Shown: positions 36,103 through 44,330 of the stretch, one piece after another
How the letters are laid out: each line of letters starts with the position of its first letter
Numbering within the stretch: position 1 is the first letter of the stretch
Assembly (NCBI GenBank): GCA_900541675.1
Contig: UQKU01000008.1
Location: 1-64,000 of the forward strand
DNA from: an uncultured Collinsella sp.
GTDB lineage: Bacteria > Actinomycetota > Coriobacteriia > Coriobacteriales > Coriobacteriaceae
DNA: 64,000 bases
Reading direction: 5' to 3'
Notes under the pieces: generated by a model
Databases searched by the model: none
What the model saw: only the letters and a program-made list of their open reading frames with translations
Told to the model about the DNA's origin: nothing
Translations under genes and position numbers: made by a program

Positions 36103-36750
36103 ATGGGTTTCATCAATTTCATTGCCGAGCTGCTTAAGGATCCGCGCGCTGCGATCGCCAGCTGGATCGCCGCCGGCCCGCTTATGGCCTACGGCTGCGT
36201 GTTCCTGATCATCTTCATTGAGACAGGCGTGGTGTTCTTCCCGTTCCTTCCCGGCGACTCGCTGCTGTTTGCCTCGGGCTTCTTTGCCCACAACGGCGGC
36301 TTTAACATCGTGGCGCTTCTGGCCACCGCATGGGCCGCAGCCATCCTGGGCGATCAGTGCAACTTTATGATCGGCCACTTCTTTGGCCGCAAGATCATCG
36401 CCTCGGGCAAGGTAAAGGCCATGACGCCCGAGCGCATCAAAAAGTCCGAGGATTTCCTGGATAAGTGGGGCCATCTGGCCATCTTCCTCGGCCGCTTCTT
36501 CCCGTTCATCCGCACCTTTGTGCCTTTTATCGCCGGCATGGGCGGCATGCATTGGCGCAACTTCGTTGTCTTTAACGTGCTGGGCGGCATTACCTGGTCG
36601 ACGGTCTTTACGCTGCTGGGCTACTTCTTTGGCGGCATTCCCTTTGTGCAGGAGCACTTTGAGCTGCTGATTATCGGCATTGTCGCCGTGTCGATCATCC
36701 CGACCGTGGTCGGCTTGGTTAAGGCTAAGCTGGGCAAAAAGAACGCATAG
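36103..36750 (+). CDS. DedA-family membrane protein
   Basis: A 215-residue protein of the DedA/SNARE-associated (VTT) family, scramblase or flippase-like proteins linked to lipid-carrier recycling and envelope stress. The conserved stretches are visible: FPFLPGDSLLFASGFFA near 45-61, GDQCNFMIGHFFGRK near 82, GRFFPFIRTFVPFIAGMGGMHW shortened to GRFFPFIRTFVPFIAGMGG near 133, and GGITWSTVFTLLGY near 163. Four to five membrane segments are expected. The start at 36103 has GAGAGG upstream. TATACT (36051-36056) is a -10 candidate. Confidence 0.92.
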   Translation: MGFINFIAELLKDPRAAIASWIAAGPLMAYGCVFLIIFIETGVVFFPFLPGDSLLFASGFFAHNGGFNIVALLATAWAAAILGDQCNFMIGHFFGRKIIASGKVKAMTPERIKKSEDFLDKWGHLAIFLGRFFPFIRTFVPFIAGMGGMHWRNFVVFNVLGGITWSTVFTLLGYFFGGIPFVQEHFELLIIGIVAVSIIPTVVGLVKAKLGKKNA

Positions 36751-36778
36751 CTCGAGCCGGCGCACAAATCGTGTCGTT

Positions 36779-36816
36779 GAGGCCCGTCACCGTTTACGGT
36801 GGCGGGCCTCTTTAGT
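36779..36816 (+). terminator. Terminator after dedA
   Basis: GAGGCCCGTCACCG (36779-36792) pairs with CGGTGGCGGGCCTC (36797-36810, one G-T pair) and runs into TTTA. Confidence 0.9.
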
Positions 36817-36880
36817 TTCGGTCAAATGAAAATACTTTAGTTAGTTAAAGAAAAACGTTTTATCCGACGCGCGTGCGGAG

Positions 36881-37039
36881 TACAATCTCGTGCATGCGAA
36901 TCGACGTGCCATTGGCTTTGATGCCGTTCGCGTGTCCCGTCCGGCTCTACGCTCCGGGCGTGCGACGTTGCGACGCGGTCGGCCTCGGTCCTTGCGTGCG
37001 AGTTCGCGAGTATGCAACTGTGTATGTAAGGAGCGACAT
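36881..37039 (+). promoter_or_regulatory. ilvE -10 and long leader
   Basis: TACAAT at 36881-36886 implies a 5' untranslated leader of about 150 nt before ilvE. The leader is GC-rich and can fold, but I see no T-box sequence and no leader peptide enriched in Leu, Ile or Val. The upstream reading frame is continuous with ilvE but lacks support as coding. Confidence 0.4.
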
Positions 37040-38092
37040 ATGACTGTCGAGAAGAAGGATATCGATTGGGGTAGCCTCGGCTTTGGCTACATGAAGACCG
37101 ATTACAGCTACGAGGCTCATTGGAAGGACGGCGAGTGGGACGAGGGCGGCCTGACCACCGACCACACCTTGCATGTCTCCGAGTGCGGCGGCATCTTCCA
37201 TTATTGCCAGGAGGTCTTTGAGGGCCTGAAGGCCTACACCGCCGAGGACGGCAGCATCGTCTGCTTCCGTCCCGACATGAACGCCGAGCGCATGTATAAC
37301 TCTGCCCAGCGCCTCGAGATGCCCCCGTTCCCCAAGGATAAGTTTGTTGAGGCCGTCAAGCAGGTCGTTTCTGCCAACGCCGCTTGGGTTCCGCCCTTCG
37401 GTTCTGGTGCGACCCTGTACGTGCGTCCGTTTATGATCGGCTCCGGTGACGTGATCGGCGTGGCTCCCGCTCCTGAGTACACGTTCCGCATTCTCGTGAC
37501 CCCGGTCGGTCCGTACTTTAAGGGCGGCCTCAAGCCCGTCAAGCTGCGCGTTTCCGAGTACGACCGCGCCGCACCGCACGGCACCGGCAATATCAAGGCC
37601 GGCCTGAACTACGCCATGTCCCTCAAGCCCACGATGGAGGCCCATCGCGAGGGTTATGCCGAGAACCTGTATCTCGACTCCGAGTCCCGCACCTATGTCG
37701 AGGAGACCGGTGGCGCGAACGTTCTGTTCGTGAAGGAGAACGGCACCCTCGTCGTTCCTCAGTCGCACACCGACTCCATCCTGCCCTCCATCACCCGTCG
37801 CTCGCTCGTTCAGGTTGCCGAGGATTTGGGCATGACCGTCGACCAGCGTCCCGTCGAGTGGGCCGAGGTCAAGGCCGGCACCTTTGTGGAATGCGGCCTG
37901 TGCGGCACCGCTGCCGTCATCTCCCCGGTGGGCGAGATCGACAACAAGGTCTACGGTGCCGATGAGACCGTGACCTTCCCGGCTGGCTGCACCGAGATCG
38001 GCCCCGTGATGAAGAAGCTTCGCGAGGCCCTGACTGGTATTCAGTCCGGTGCTGTCGAGGATAAGCACAACTGGGTTTACACCGTCGCATAA
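37040..38092 (+). CDS. ilvE: Branched-chain amino-acid aminotransferase
   Basis: A 350-residue fold-type IV PLP enzyme, catalysing the last step of Leu, Ile and Val synthesis or the first of their breakdown. Family marks include FHYCQEVFEGLKAY near 54-67, FRPDMNAERM near 79, YVRPFMIGSG near 129, the PLP-lysine segment GTGNIKAGLNYA near 181-192 and VEETGGANVLFV near 219. The long subtype I form fits 350 residues. TAAGGAG (37027-37033) lies 6 nt before the start. It has its own promoter and is followed by a large palindrome. Confidence 0.95.
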   Translation: MTVEKKDIDWGSLGFGYMKTDYSYEAHWKDGEWDEGGLTTDHTLHVSECGGIFHYCQEVFEGLKAYTAEDGSIVCFRPDMNAERMYNSAQRLEMPPFPKDKFVEAVKQVVSANAAWVPPFGSGATLYVRPFMIGSGDVIGVAPAPEYTFRILVTPVGPYFKGGLKPVKLRVSEYDRAAPHGTGNIKAGLNYAMSLKPTMEAHREGYAENLYLDSESRTYVEETGGANVLFVKENGTLVVPQSHTDSILPSITRRSLVQVAEDLGMTVDQRPVEWAEVKAGTFVECGLCGTAAVISPVGEIDNKVYGADETVTFPAGCTEIGPVMKKLREALTGIQSGAVEDKHNWVYTVA

Positions 38093-38110
38093 GCTGCCTT
38101 GTATGTCCGG

Positions 38111-38231
38111 CCCGAGGGCAACCTACCTTTCCGGCGCGTCCTCGGACATGAAAGAACCTCCGCTGCGCACTTCGTGCGGCGGAGGTTCTTTCGTCCTGCG
38201 GAGTGCGCCGGAAAGGTAGGTTGCCCTCGGG
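38111..38231. repeat. Large palindrome with perfect 27-bp arms after ilvE
   Basis: Arms 38111-38137 and 38205-38231 are perfect reverse complements. The 67-nt core contains its own long stem, GAAAGAACCTCCGC with GCGGAGGTTCTTTC, capped by a TTCG loop. The core edges read GTCCTCGG and CCTGCGGA, as in the 42156-42262 palindrome. Confidence 0.9.
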
Positions 38232-38288
38232 ACTGCGTTACCTCGGTACTGCCGTTACGGGCAATATAGATCTGAATTAAAGATGGTA

Positions 38289-38316
38289 CGCGGCCTTTTG
38301 GCCGCGCTTTTGTTTT
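38289..38316 (+). terminator. Short intrinsic terminator
   Basis: CGCGGCC (38289-38295) with GGCCGCG (38300-38306), a 4-T loop, then CTTTTGTTTT. Confidence 0.75.
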
Positions 38317-38345
38317 GCTTCGAGCCATGTGGGGGGTGGTGGCGA

Positions 38346-38549
38346 CGTGCATTTTTGCGAGTATTCTGCAATCGAAGGCCCTTGCATACCGACCTCGGGC
38401 GAAAAATCGGGATTTATCGATGTTTTCTACGAATGATGGGCGGGGCTATGGGCTGATAGCGTTTGATTTGCAGGAATATTCGCGGTCTTTGGCATTTATC
38501 GTGGCGCTCGAAGCTGTCGGGCATGCTGAATACTCACAAAAATGCACGG
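38346..38549. mobile_element. MITE-like non-coding element with terminal inverted repeats
   Basis: CGTGCATTTTTGCGAGTATTC (38346-38366, 21 nt read with one variable base) reappears inverted at 38529-38549 with one mismatch, bounding about 204 bp. No convincing gene lies inside; an 80-codon open frame across it lacks a ribosome-binding site and crosses the element ends. No clear target-site duplication is visible. Confidence 0.55.
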
Positions 38550-38578
38550 CGCCTTGAGGGGGACCTTCGCGACAAAGG

Positions 38579-38617
38579 AAACCGCCCCGTCGAAGTATGC
38601 ATTCGACGGGGCGGTTT
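38579..38617 (-). terminator. Terminator of lemA
   Basis: A 16-bp stem, AAACCGCCCCGTCGAA (38579-38594) with its complement (38602-38617), sits just past the lemA stop on the minus strand. Confidence 0.85.
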
Positions 38618-38651
38618 ATACAAAAACGGTTGTGGATGCGTCAACGGCTCA

Positions 38652-39203
38652 CTAGAACTTGACGGTTGGTGCCTGGCGGGCGGCCTCGGCGGCCTCGAAG
38701 CCCTGGCGCTCCTTAAACTGGAAGATGCCGGCAAAGATAACAGCCGGGAACGTCTGGATGGCGTTGTTGTAGCTGAGCACGCAATCGTTGTAGCTCTGGC
38801 GCGCGTAGCTCACCTTGTTCTCGGTGTCCTCGAGCGTGGACTGGAGCTGCGTAAAGTTGGTATTTGCCTTAAGGTCGGGGTAGGCCTCGGCGACGGCAAA
38901 GAGCTGGCGCAGCGCACCGGTCAGCACGTTGTCCGCTTCCATCTTGGCCTCGGGGGTGGTGGCGCTCACGGCGGCGTTGCGCGCGTTGACTACGGCGGCG
39001 AGCGTGTCCTGCTCGTGCTTGGCGTAGCCCTTGACGGTCTCGACCAGGTTAGGGATCAGGTCGTTGCGGCGCTGCAGCTGCGTGTCGATGTTCTGCCAGG
39101 CATTATCGATGCGATTGCGCTTGGTGACCATGTTGTTGTAGATGCCGGCGATGGCGCTGGCGATCACAACGACAACAACGATACCGATGATGACGGGAAG
39201 CAT
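38652..39203 (-). CDS. lemA: LemA family protein
   Basis: A 183-residue envelope protein with one N-terminal membrane segment (about 3-22) and a helical-bundle domain outside. The family signatures are clear: NRIDNAWQNIDTQLQRRNDL near 31-50, then IPNLVETVKGYAKHE and ARQSYNDCVLSYNNAIQTFP near 135-155. The function is poorly defined; LemA proteins are often linked to envelope stress or to partners with TPM domains, none of which is adjacent here. GGAG precedes the start. It is divergent from the TetR gene. Confidence 0.93.
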   Translation of the reverse strand: MLPVIIGIVVVVVIASAIAGIYNNMVTKRNRIDNAWQNIDTQLQRRNDLIPNLVETVKGYAKHEQDTLAAVVNARNAAVSATTPEAKMEADNVLTGALRQLFAVAEAYPDLKANTNFTQLQSTLEDTENKVSYARQSYNDCVLSYNNAIQTFPAVIFAGIFQFKERQGFEAAEAARQAPTVKF

Positions 39204-39402
39204 GATGTCTCCGTTTCGAATGGCAGCGGCGTTTTGCGCCGGCTGCCGTTGGTGTAACGCTACTAGTATACCCGCAACCTTTGGCGATACCGAACTTTCC
39301 GGTAAGCGTTATGTTTCCGCCAAGGAGGGGCCGCCAATATGGAACGGGTGGTACAGGTGTAAGATATGCGACAAATTAAGGAATGCTGTCTACACCTTGA
39401 GG

Positions 39403-39999
39403 ATGGCGATATGGATGGACCTTCGCATCAAGAAAACCTATCGTGCCCTGTTCGATGCTTTTACCGAGCTCTTGGAAGAGCATCGGTTTGAGGATTTGAC
39501 GGTTGCCATGCTTTGCGACCGGGCCCTGATTCGCCGCACGACGTTCTATAAGCATTTTCGCGATAAAAACGATTACTTTGCCTTCTATATCGATGAGCTT
39601 ATGACGGGCTTGCCGCAAAACCGGACCGATGCAGCGGACGCGGAGCCGCTTGATGACGTACGGGCGCTTCGCCATGAGGTCTTTGACGATGCCATGAATA
39701 TGATTCTGGCGCATGAGCAGCTCATGGATAACCTTTTGGCCAGCAGCATGTCGGGCATGCTGACCGGCATGATTTGCGACCGCATTGCGCGTTCCATCCG
39801 CGAGCGTGTGATGAGCTCGCTTGCCGAAGATGCCCTGGCGCCCGTTTCGCTCGAGACGACATCGGAGTTTATCGCCGGTGGCATTATTCGACTGTTCACA
39901 AATTGGTGGGAGTCGGGTCACGATCTTGAGCGTCGACCCGAGATAGCCGACGTGGTCGATGCGCTGTTTGAGCGCACCATGACGCCGGTGAATCACTAA
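39403..39999 (+). CDS. TetR-family transcriptional regulator
   Basis: A 199-residue regulator. The N-terminal helix-turn-helix is well formed (RIKKTYRALFDAFTELLEEH, then DLTVAMLCDRALIRRTTFYKHF at about 30-52). The C-terminal ligand domain is all-helical. The start is uncertain: ATG 39403 and ATG 39415 are both possible, with GAGG at 39399-39402 favouring the second slightly. The stop codon ends 2 nt before the 3' end of an oppositely oriented tRNA-Ser gene. It is divergent from lemA, which may be its target. Confidence 0.88.
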   Translation: MAIWMDLRIKKTYRALFDAFTELLEEHRFEDLTVAMLCDRALIRRTTFYKHFRDKNDYFAFYIDELMTGLPQNRTDAADAEPLDDVRALRHEVFDDAMNMILAHEQLMDNLLASSMSGMLTGMICDRIARSIRERVMSSLAEDALAPVSLETTSEFIAGGIIRLFTNWWESGHDLERRPEIADVVDALFERTMTPVNH

Positions 40000-40001
40000 G
40001 G

Positions 40002-40091
40002 TGGCGGAGAGAGGGGGATTCGAACCCCCGGAACGCTCTCGCGCTCAACGGTTTTCAAGACCGCCGCATTCAACCGCTCTGCCATCTCTCC
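40002..40091 (-). tRNA. serT: tRNA-Ser (UGA)
   Basis: On the minus strand the acceptor GGAGAGA (40091-40085) pairs with TCTCTCC (40012-40006), followed by G and an encoded CCA (40004-40002). The anticodon loop reads CTTGAAA with anticodon TGA. A long variable arm (GAGCGCGAGAGCGTTC) and a T arm with GGTTCGAATCC are present. The 90-nt length is normal for a type II tRNA. Confidence 0.97.
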
Positions 40092-40142
40092 GTGAGTCGT
40101 AATGATAGCATCGTTTTGAATTTGCAACAGGGAAGGCGAACG

Positions 40143-41918
40143 ATGACGATCACCGAAATCGACGAGAAGTTCATGCGCGAGGCGCTGGCGGAGGCGCGCG
40201 CCGCCGCTGCGGTGGGCGAGGTACCGATTGGTGCCGTGGTAGTGCGCGCGGGCGAGATTGTCGCGAGGGCGCATAATCGCCGCGAGCTCGACCAGGATCC
40301 TTCGGCGCATGCCGAATTTTTGGCCCTGTGTGCCGCCGCTCAGACGCTTGGACGCTGGCGCCTTTCCGATTGCACGGTCTACGTGACGCTCGAGCCCTGC
40401 TGTATGTGCGCGGGGCTTATGGTTAACGCGCGCGTGGGGCGTTGCGCGTATGGCGCGACCGATGCCAAGGCGGGCGCGCTGGGTTCGCTGTACGACCTCA
40501 ATGCCGATTCGCGCCTGAACCATCGGTTTAATGTGACCGCCGGCGTGCTGGCAGGCGAGTGCCGTGAAGTGCTGAGCAGCTATTTTGCTGGCCTGCGCGG
40601 TGTCGACGGCGTCGGTTGCGGTTTGAACCTTGAGGCGCATGCGTCTCACGCCGAGGCGCTCGCGGGTGTTGGAGATCTCACCGACGAGACGGTCGACTTT
40701 GGCCCCGTGCAGCGGCGGCCCCGCCGTGTGCTGCTGGCGATCGACTCCTTCAAGGGCAGCGTGTCGAGTGCGCAGGCGGAGGAGGCCGTTGCCGAAGGCG
40801 TGCGCCGTGTGTGGCCCGATGCCGAGCTGGGCGCTTTGCCGCTGGCAGATGGTGGCGAGGGAACGCTCGACGCCATCGCCGCACGCGGTGGCGAGCTTTC
40901 AACCTGCGAGGTTGCAGGTCCCTTGGGCGACCGCGTGTCTGCCCGGATGCTGGTGGACGGCGAGCACGAGTCCGCGGTCATCGAGATGGCCGAGGCGGCG
41001 GGTATTGGGTATTCACCTTGCACGGAGTCGGCGGCGTTGGCGGCCACAACCTATGGCGTGGGCGAACTGATGCTTCGTGCGCTTCGCGCGGGTGCAAAGA
41101 CTATCTATATTGGTCTGGGCGGCAGTGCCACCAACGACGGTGGCGCCGGCATGCTGCAGGCGCTGGGCGCCCACCTTGTCGATGAGTGTGGCTGCAATAT
41201 CGCCCCCGGTCTCGCGGGCCTTGAACACGTGACGAGTATCGATTTGGCACCGGCGCTTCGGGCGCTGAATGGCGCGCGTATCATCGTGCTTTCCGATGTC
41301 GAGAATCCGCTCGTGGGGCGTCGAGGCGCACTGGCGGTGTTTGGCGGGCAGAAGGGTCTGCCGACGGGTGATGCCGAGGTGCTGAGCAGGTACGACAGCT
41401 GGATGGTCGGCTACGGCCGCCTGCTCGATGCAGCGATTACCGGGGCGCGGGCTCAGGGGTTGTTGCGCGTGCCCGAGGGTGCACGGACATTTGGCTCGGT
41501 GCTCGGCGTGCCCGGTGCCGGTGCTGCTGGCGGCCTGGGTGCCGCGCTGCTGGCGCTCGGGGCGGAGTTGCGTTCGGGCGTTGAGACGGTGCTCGATCTC
41601 GTGGGGTTTGATGAGCGCGTGCGTGATGTCGACCTGGTCATTACAGGCGAGGGCAATATGGACGAGCAATCCGCCGCCGGTAAGGCACCGGTGGGCGTGG
41701 CGCGTCGCGCCAAGCGATATGGCAAGTCGGTAGCCGCTGTCGTGGGCGGTCGTGCTGACAACCTGGATGCGGTGTATGGGCAGGGCATCGACCTGGTTTT
41801 GCCAGTCTGTCGCAGACCCATGGGCCTTGAGCTGGCGCTCGATTCCCAGGAAGCCATAACCAACCTCATCTGCGCCGGTGAATCCGCCGCCCGATCCTAC
41901 GACCTCGGCCGACTCTAG
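40143..41918 (+). CDS. TadA-like tRNA adenosine deaminase fused to glycerate kinase
   Basis: A 591-residue protein made of two enzymes. Residues 1-150 form a TadA-type deaminase with zinc ligands and catalytic Glu in SAHAEFL (HAE at 56-58) and EPCCMCAG (84-91). TadA makes inosine at the wobble position of tRNA-Arg. Residues from about 195 form a GlxK/GarK-type glycerate 2-kinase: RRVLLAIDSFKGSVSSAQAE, LADGGEGTLDAI, GLGGSATNDGGAGML and VITGEGNMDEQS. A linker of about 45 residues joins them. Both active sites look intact and there is one uninterrupted frame. GGGAAGG precedes the start. It is followed by the SRP RNA gene. Confidence 0.9.
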   Translation: MTITEIDEKFMREALAEARAAAAVGEVPIGAVVVRAGEIVARAHNRRELDQDPSAHAEFLALCAAAQTLGRWRLSDCTVYVTLEPCCMCAGLMVNARVGRCAYGATDAKAGALGSLYDLNADSRLNHRFNVTAGVLAGECREVLSSYFAGLRGVDGVGCGLNLEAHASHAEALAGVGDLTDETVDFGPVQRRPRRVLLAIDSFKGSVSSAQAEEAVAEGVRRVWPDAELGALPLADGGEGTLDAIAARGGELSTCEVAGPLGDRVSARMLVDGEHESAVIEMAEAAGIGYSPCTESAALAATTYGVGELMLRALRAGAKTIYIGLGGSATNDGGAGMLQALGAHLVDECGCNIAPGLAGLEHVTSIDLAPALRALNGARIIVLSDVENPLVGRRGALAVFGGQKGLPTGDAEVLSRYDSWMVGYGRLLDAAITGARAQGLLRVPEGARTFGSVLGVPGAGAAGGLGAALLALGAELRSGVETVLDLVGFDERVRDVDLVITGEGNMDEQSAAGKAPVGVARRAKRYGKSVAAVVGGRADNLDAVYGQGIDLVLPVCRRPMGLELALDSQEAITNLICAGESAARSYDLGRL

Positions 41919-41989
41919 TAAAATGATCGTTCGGTTTAGCTTGGATAGCCAAAAAGTAGTCAAAAAAGCCCTGTCCCAAACTAGCTATC

Positions 41990-42018
41990 TTGCCGTGGCG
42001 AGCGAGAGCGGGTAAGAT
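41990..42018 (+). promoter_or_regulatory. Promoter of the SRP RNA gene
   Basis: TTGCCG (41990-41995), a 17-nt spacer and TAAGAT (42013-42018) place the transcription start at about 42025, exactly where the RNA helix begins. Confidence 0.7.
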
Positions 42019-42024
42019 ATACCG

Positions 42025-42145
42025 AGCGCCTAGCGCGTTCGATGGGTTCGGATGACGACATGTTCCGAATCTGGTCAGGTCCGGAAGGAAGCAGCCATAA
42101 GGAGCCTCTGTCGGGCATCCGAATCCATCGAGTGCGCAGGCGCTT
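42025..42145 (+). ncRNA. ffs: Signal recognition particle RNA (4.5S-like)
   Basis: The apical domain IV signature GGTCAGGTCCGGAAGGAAGC is present at about 42074-42093, and the flanking strands (GATGGGTTCGGATG on the 5' side, CATCCGAATCCATC on the 3' side) form the long hairpin. The short bacterial form of about 120 nt binds Ffh and targets nascent membrane proteins. Five T residues at 42144-42148 follow the base of the stem and probably terminate transcription. Confidence 0.95.
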
Positions 42146-42155
42146 TTTGGTGCCG

Positions 42156-42262
42156 CGGCTACCCGCGAGTGCCGGCAGGGCGCTTGGTGTCTCGCTGGTC
42201 CTCGGCTTCGCCTGCGGGATCGCGCGACTACCAAGCGCCCTGCCGGCACTCGCGGGTAGCCG
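42156..42262. repeat. Large palindrome with perfect 33-bp arms after SRP RNA
   Basis: Arms 42156-42188 and 42230-42262 are perfect reverse complements with a 41-nt core (42189-42229). The core includes GTCCTCGG and CCTGCGGG, like the palindrome after ilvE. It is not required for SRP RNA termination, since the T run precedes it. Confidence 0.92.
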
Positions 42263-42400
42263 ACCAAAACCGCCTGAAGGGTCACATTTATCTGATAATT
42301 GAATCCCTGGCGTTATGCCGCTCGCTGGCGTTGCCAAAACATCGGCTGCTACATGCCTTGGGCGCTAGCGAACGTCGCCCTTACATCTGTAACGAGTTGC

Positions 42401-42429
42401 TTACGCATCTCCAGGGCTCTCCGTACTAT
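42401..42429 (+). promoter_or_regulatory. Promoter candidate for the second exporter pair
   Basis: TTACGC (42401-42406), a 17-nt spacer and TACTAT (42424-42429) lie 45 nt before the start codon. Confidence 0.5.
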
Positions 42430-42473
42430 CATGAATCAGATTGAAGAGAGATGATGATAGGGAGCGCCTATAC

Positions 42474-44330
42474 ATGATTGAGCTGCTCAGGCGTTTTGGT
42501 GGCAAGTTTCGCCGCTATATGGTGATTGGCCCTGCGTGCAAGCTGATCGAAGTGATCTTTGACCTGCTTACGCCGCTCGTGATTGCCCAGATGATCGATA
42601 AGGGTATTGGCGTACACGATGTCAACGCCGTCGTCCACTACGGTATGCTGCTTGGCGCCATGGCTGTGATCGGCATTTCGTTTACGCTCGTCTGCCAAAA
42701 GATGGCGGCGCTCACCTCGCAGGGCATGGGCACCGACATTCGCGGCGCGCTCTACGAGCACATCAATAAGCTGAGCTATGCCGAGCTCGACCGCTTTGGC
42801 ACGCCCTCGCTTATCACCCGCATCACCAACGACGTCAACCAGGTGCAGCTTGCCGTGGCGCTGGGCGTGCGCATGCTCATCCGCTGGCCCTTCTTGGCGG
42901 TGGGCTCTATGTGCGCGGCCCTTGCCATCGACCTTAAGCTCGGCATGATCTTTTTGATTTGCACGCCCGCCATTGGCTTGGTGTTTTGGTTTGTCATGGC
43001 GCGCTGCATTCCGTATTACAGGCAGCTGCAGGCAAAGCTCGACCGCATTGCGCTCATTTGCCGCGAGGGGCTTTCGGGTGCCCGCGTGGTCCGCGCCTTT
43101 GTGCGCGAAGACCACGAGCGCGAGCGTTTTGCCCAAGCTGCCGATGACCAGGCCCATACCGCCATCGCGGTGGGCAAGCTCTCGTCGGTCCTCAACCCCG
43201 TAACGTTTTTGGTGATGAACCTGGGCGTGTGCGCCATCCTGTGGGTGGGCGGCATCCAGGTCAACGTGGGTGAGCTTACGCAGGGCCAGGTCATGGCGTT
43301 TGTGAACTATATGACGCAGACCCTCACCTCCATCGTGTACGTGGCCAACCTGGTCGTTGTCTTTACCAAGGCGAGTGCCAGCGCGTCGCGCATCAATGAG
43401 GTGCTCAATTGCGTGCCGAGCATCACCGACGAGGACAACGAGCTGGTCGCGCTGCCCGAGCCGGGCGAACTGGCGGGTGGTGCTGCTCCAGTCTCCGCGG
43501 TGAGCTTTGGCCATGCGAGTTTTTCGTTTGGCGCGGGCGCGGCAAATGCCGTCAACGATGTGACCCTGGAGCTCCCGCTGGGCAAGACGCTCGGCATTAT
43601 TGGCGGTACGGGCAGTGGTAAGTCCACACTCGTCTCGCTTATCCCGCGCCTGTACGACGCGAGCACCGGCAGCGTGTGCGTGATGGGCGCCGACGTGCGC
43701 GCTTGGCCACTCGACCAACTGCGCCATGCGGTCGCGACCGTTCCGCAGCGTGCGTCGCTGGTGAGCGGCACTATTCGCAGCAACCTGAACTGGCGCGATG
43801 AAGCCGCGACCGACGACGAGCTCTGGGCGGCGCTCGATATGGCGCAGGCAAGCGAGTTCGTACACAACAAGCCCCAGGGCTTAGATGCCCCGGTCGAGGC
43901 GGGCGGAAAGAACTTTAGCGGTGGCCAGCGCCAGCGGTTGACTATCGCGCGTGCCTTGGTGGGTTCGCCGCAGGTTCTGATCATGGACGATTCTGCCTCG
44001 GCGCTCGACTTTAAGACCGACGCGGCGCTTCGCCATGCCATTCGCGAACGAAGCATGCGCGGTGCCGCCGCGGGCGGGCTGCCGCTCACGACGGTGATTG
44101 TGAGCCAGCGCGTCTCGACCGTGCGCGACGCCGACATGATCTGCGTACTCGACCACGGCTCGGTCGCGGGCCTGGGCACGCATGACGAGCTCTACGCGAC
44201 ATGTCAGCTCTATCGCGAGATTTGCCAGTCGCAGCTGCGCCGCGAGGAGCTCGAGGGCCAGCAGGGGAGCGCGGTGCCCGCATCCGCTCCGGCCGCCCCC
44301 GCATCCGTCTGCGCAAAGGAGGGCTGCTAA
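42474..44330 (+). CDS. ABC exporter half-transporter, degenerate-site subunit
   Basis: A 618-residue fused permease-ATPase with six membrane helices in about 1-300. Walker A GGTGSGKST is near 377, the signature FSGGQRQR follows, and the post-Walker B position is again Asp (DDSASALD near 505), marking the inactive-site half of a heterodimer. A low-complexity Ala/Pro tail follows the ATPase domain. The start at 42474 uses AGGGAG; an in-frame TTG at 42441 is less likely. It directly abuts the next gene. It is a paralogue of 31319-33055, without a MarR gene in front. Confidence 0.93.
   Translation: MIELLRRFGGKFRRYMVIGPACKLIEVIFDLLTPLVIAQMIDKGIGVHDVNAVVHYGMLLGAMAVIGISFTLVCQKMAALTSQGMGTDIRGALYEHINKLSYAELDRFGTPSLITRITNDVNQVQLAVALGVRMLIRWPFLAVGSMCAALAIDLKLGMIFLICTPAIGLVFWFVMARCIPYYRQLQAKLDRIALICREGLSGARVVRAFVREDHERERFAQAADDQAHTAIAVGKLSSVLNPVTFLVMNLGVCAILWVGGIQVNVGELTQGQVMAFVNYMTQTLTSIVYVANLVVVFTKASASASRINEVLNCVPSITDEDNELVALPEPGELAGGAAPVSAVSFGHASFSFGAGAANAVNDVTLELPLGKTLGIIGGTGSGKSTLVSLIPRLYDASTGSVCVMGADVRAWPLDQLRHAVATVPQRASLVSGTIRSNLNWRDEAATDDELWAALDMAQASEFVHNKPQGLDAPVEAGGKNFSGGQRQRLTIARALVGSPQVLIMDDSASALDFKTDAALRHAIRERSMRGAAAGGLPLTTVIVSQRVSTVRDADMICVLDHGSVAGLGTHDELYATCQLYREICQSQLRREELEGQQGSAVPASAPAAPASVCAKEGC

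Noticed and set aside
36881..37039. T-box or leader-peptide attenuator before ilvE
   Set aside because: No T-box consensus and no run of Leu, Ile or Val codons is visible in the leader.
38315..38557. 80-codon open frame after ilvE
   Set aside because: It spans the terminal-repeat element, has no ribosome-binding site or recognisable domain, and its composition is not coding-like.
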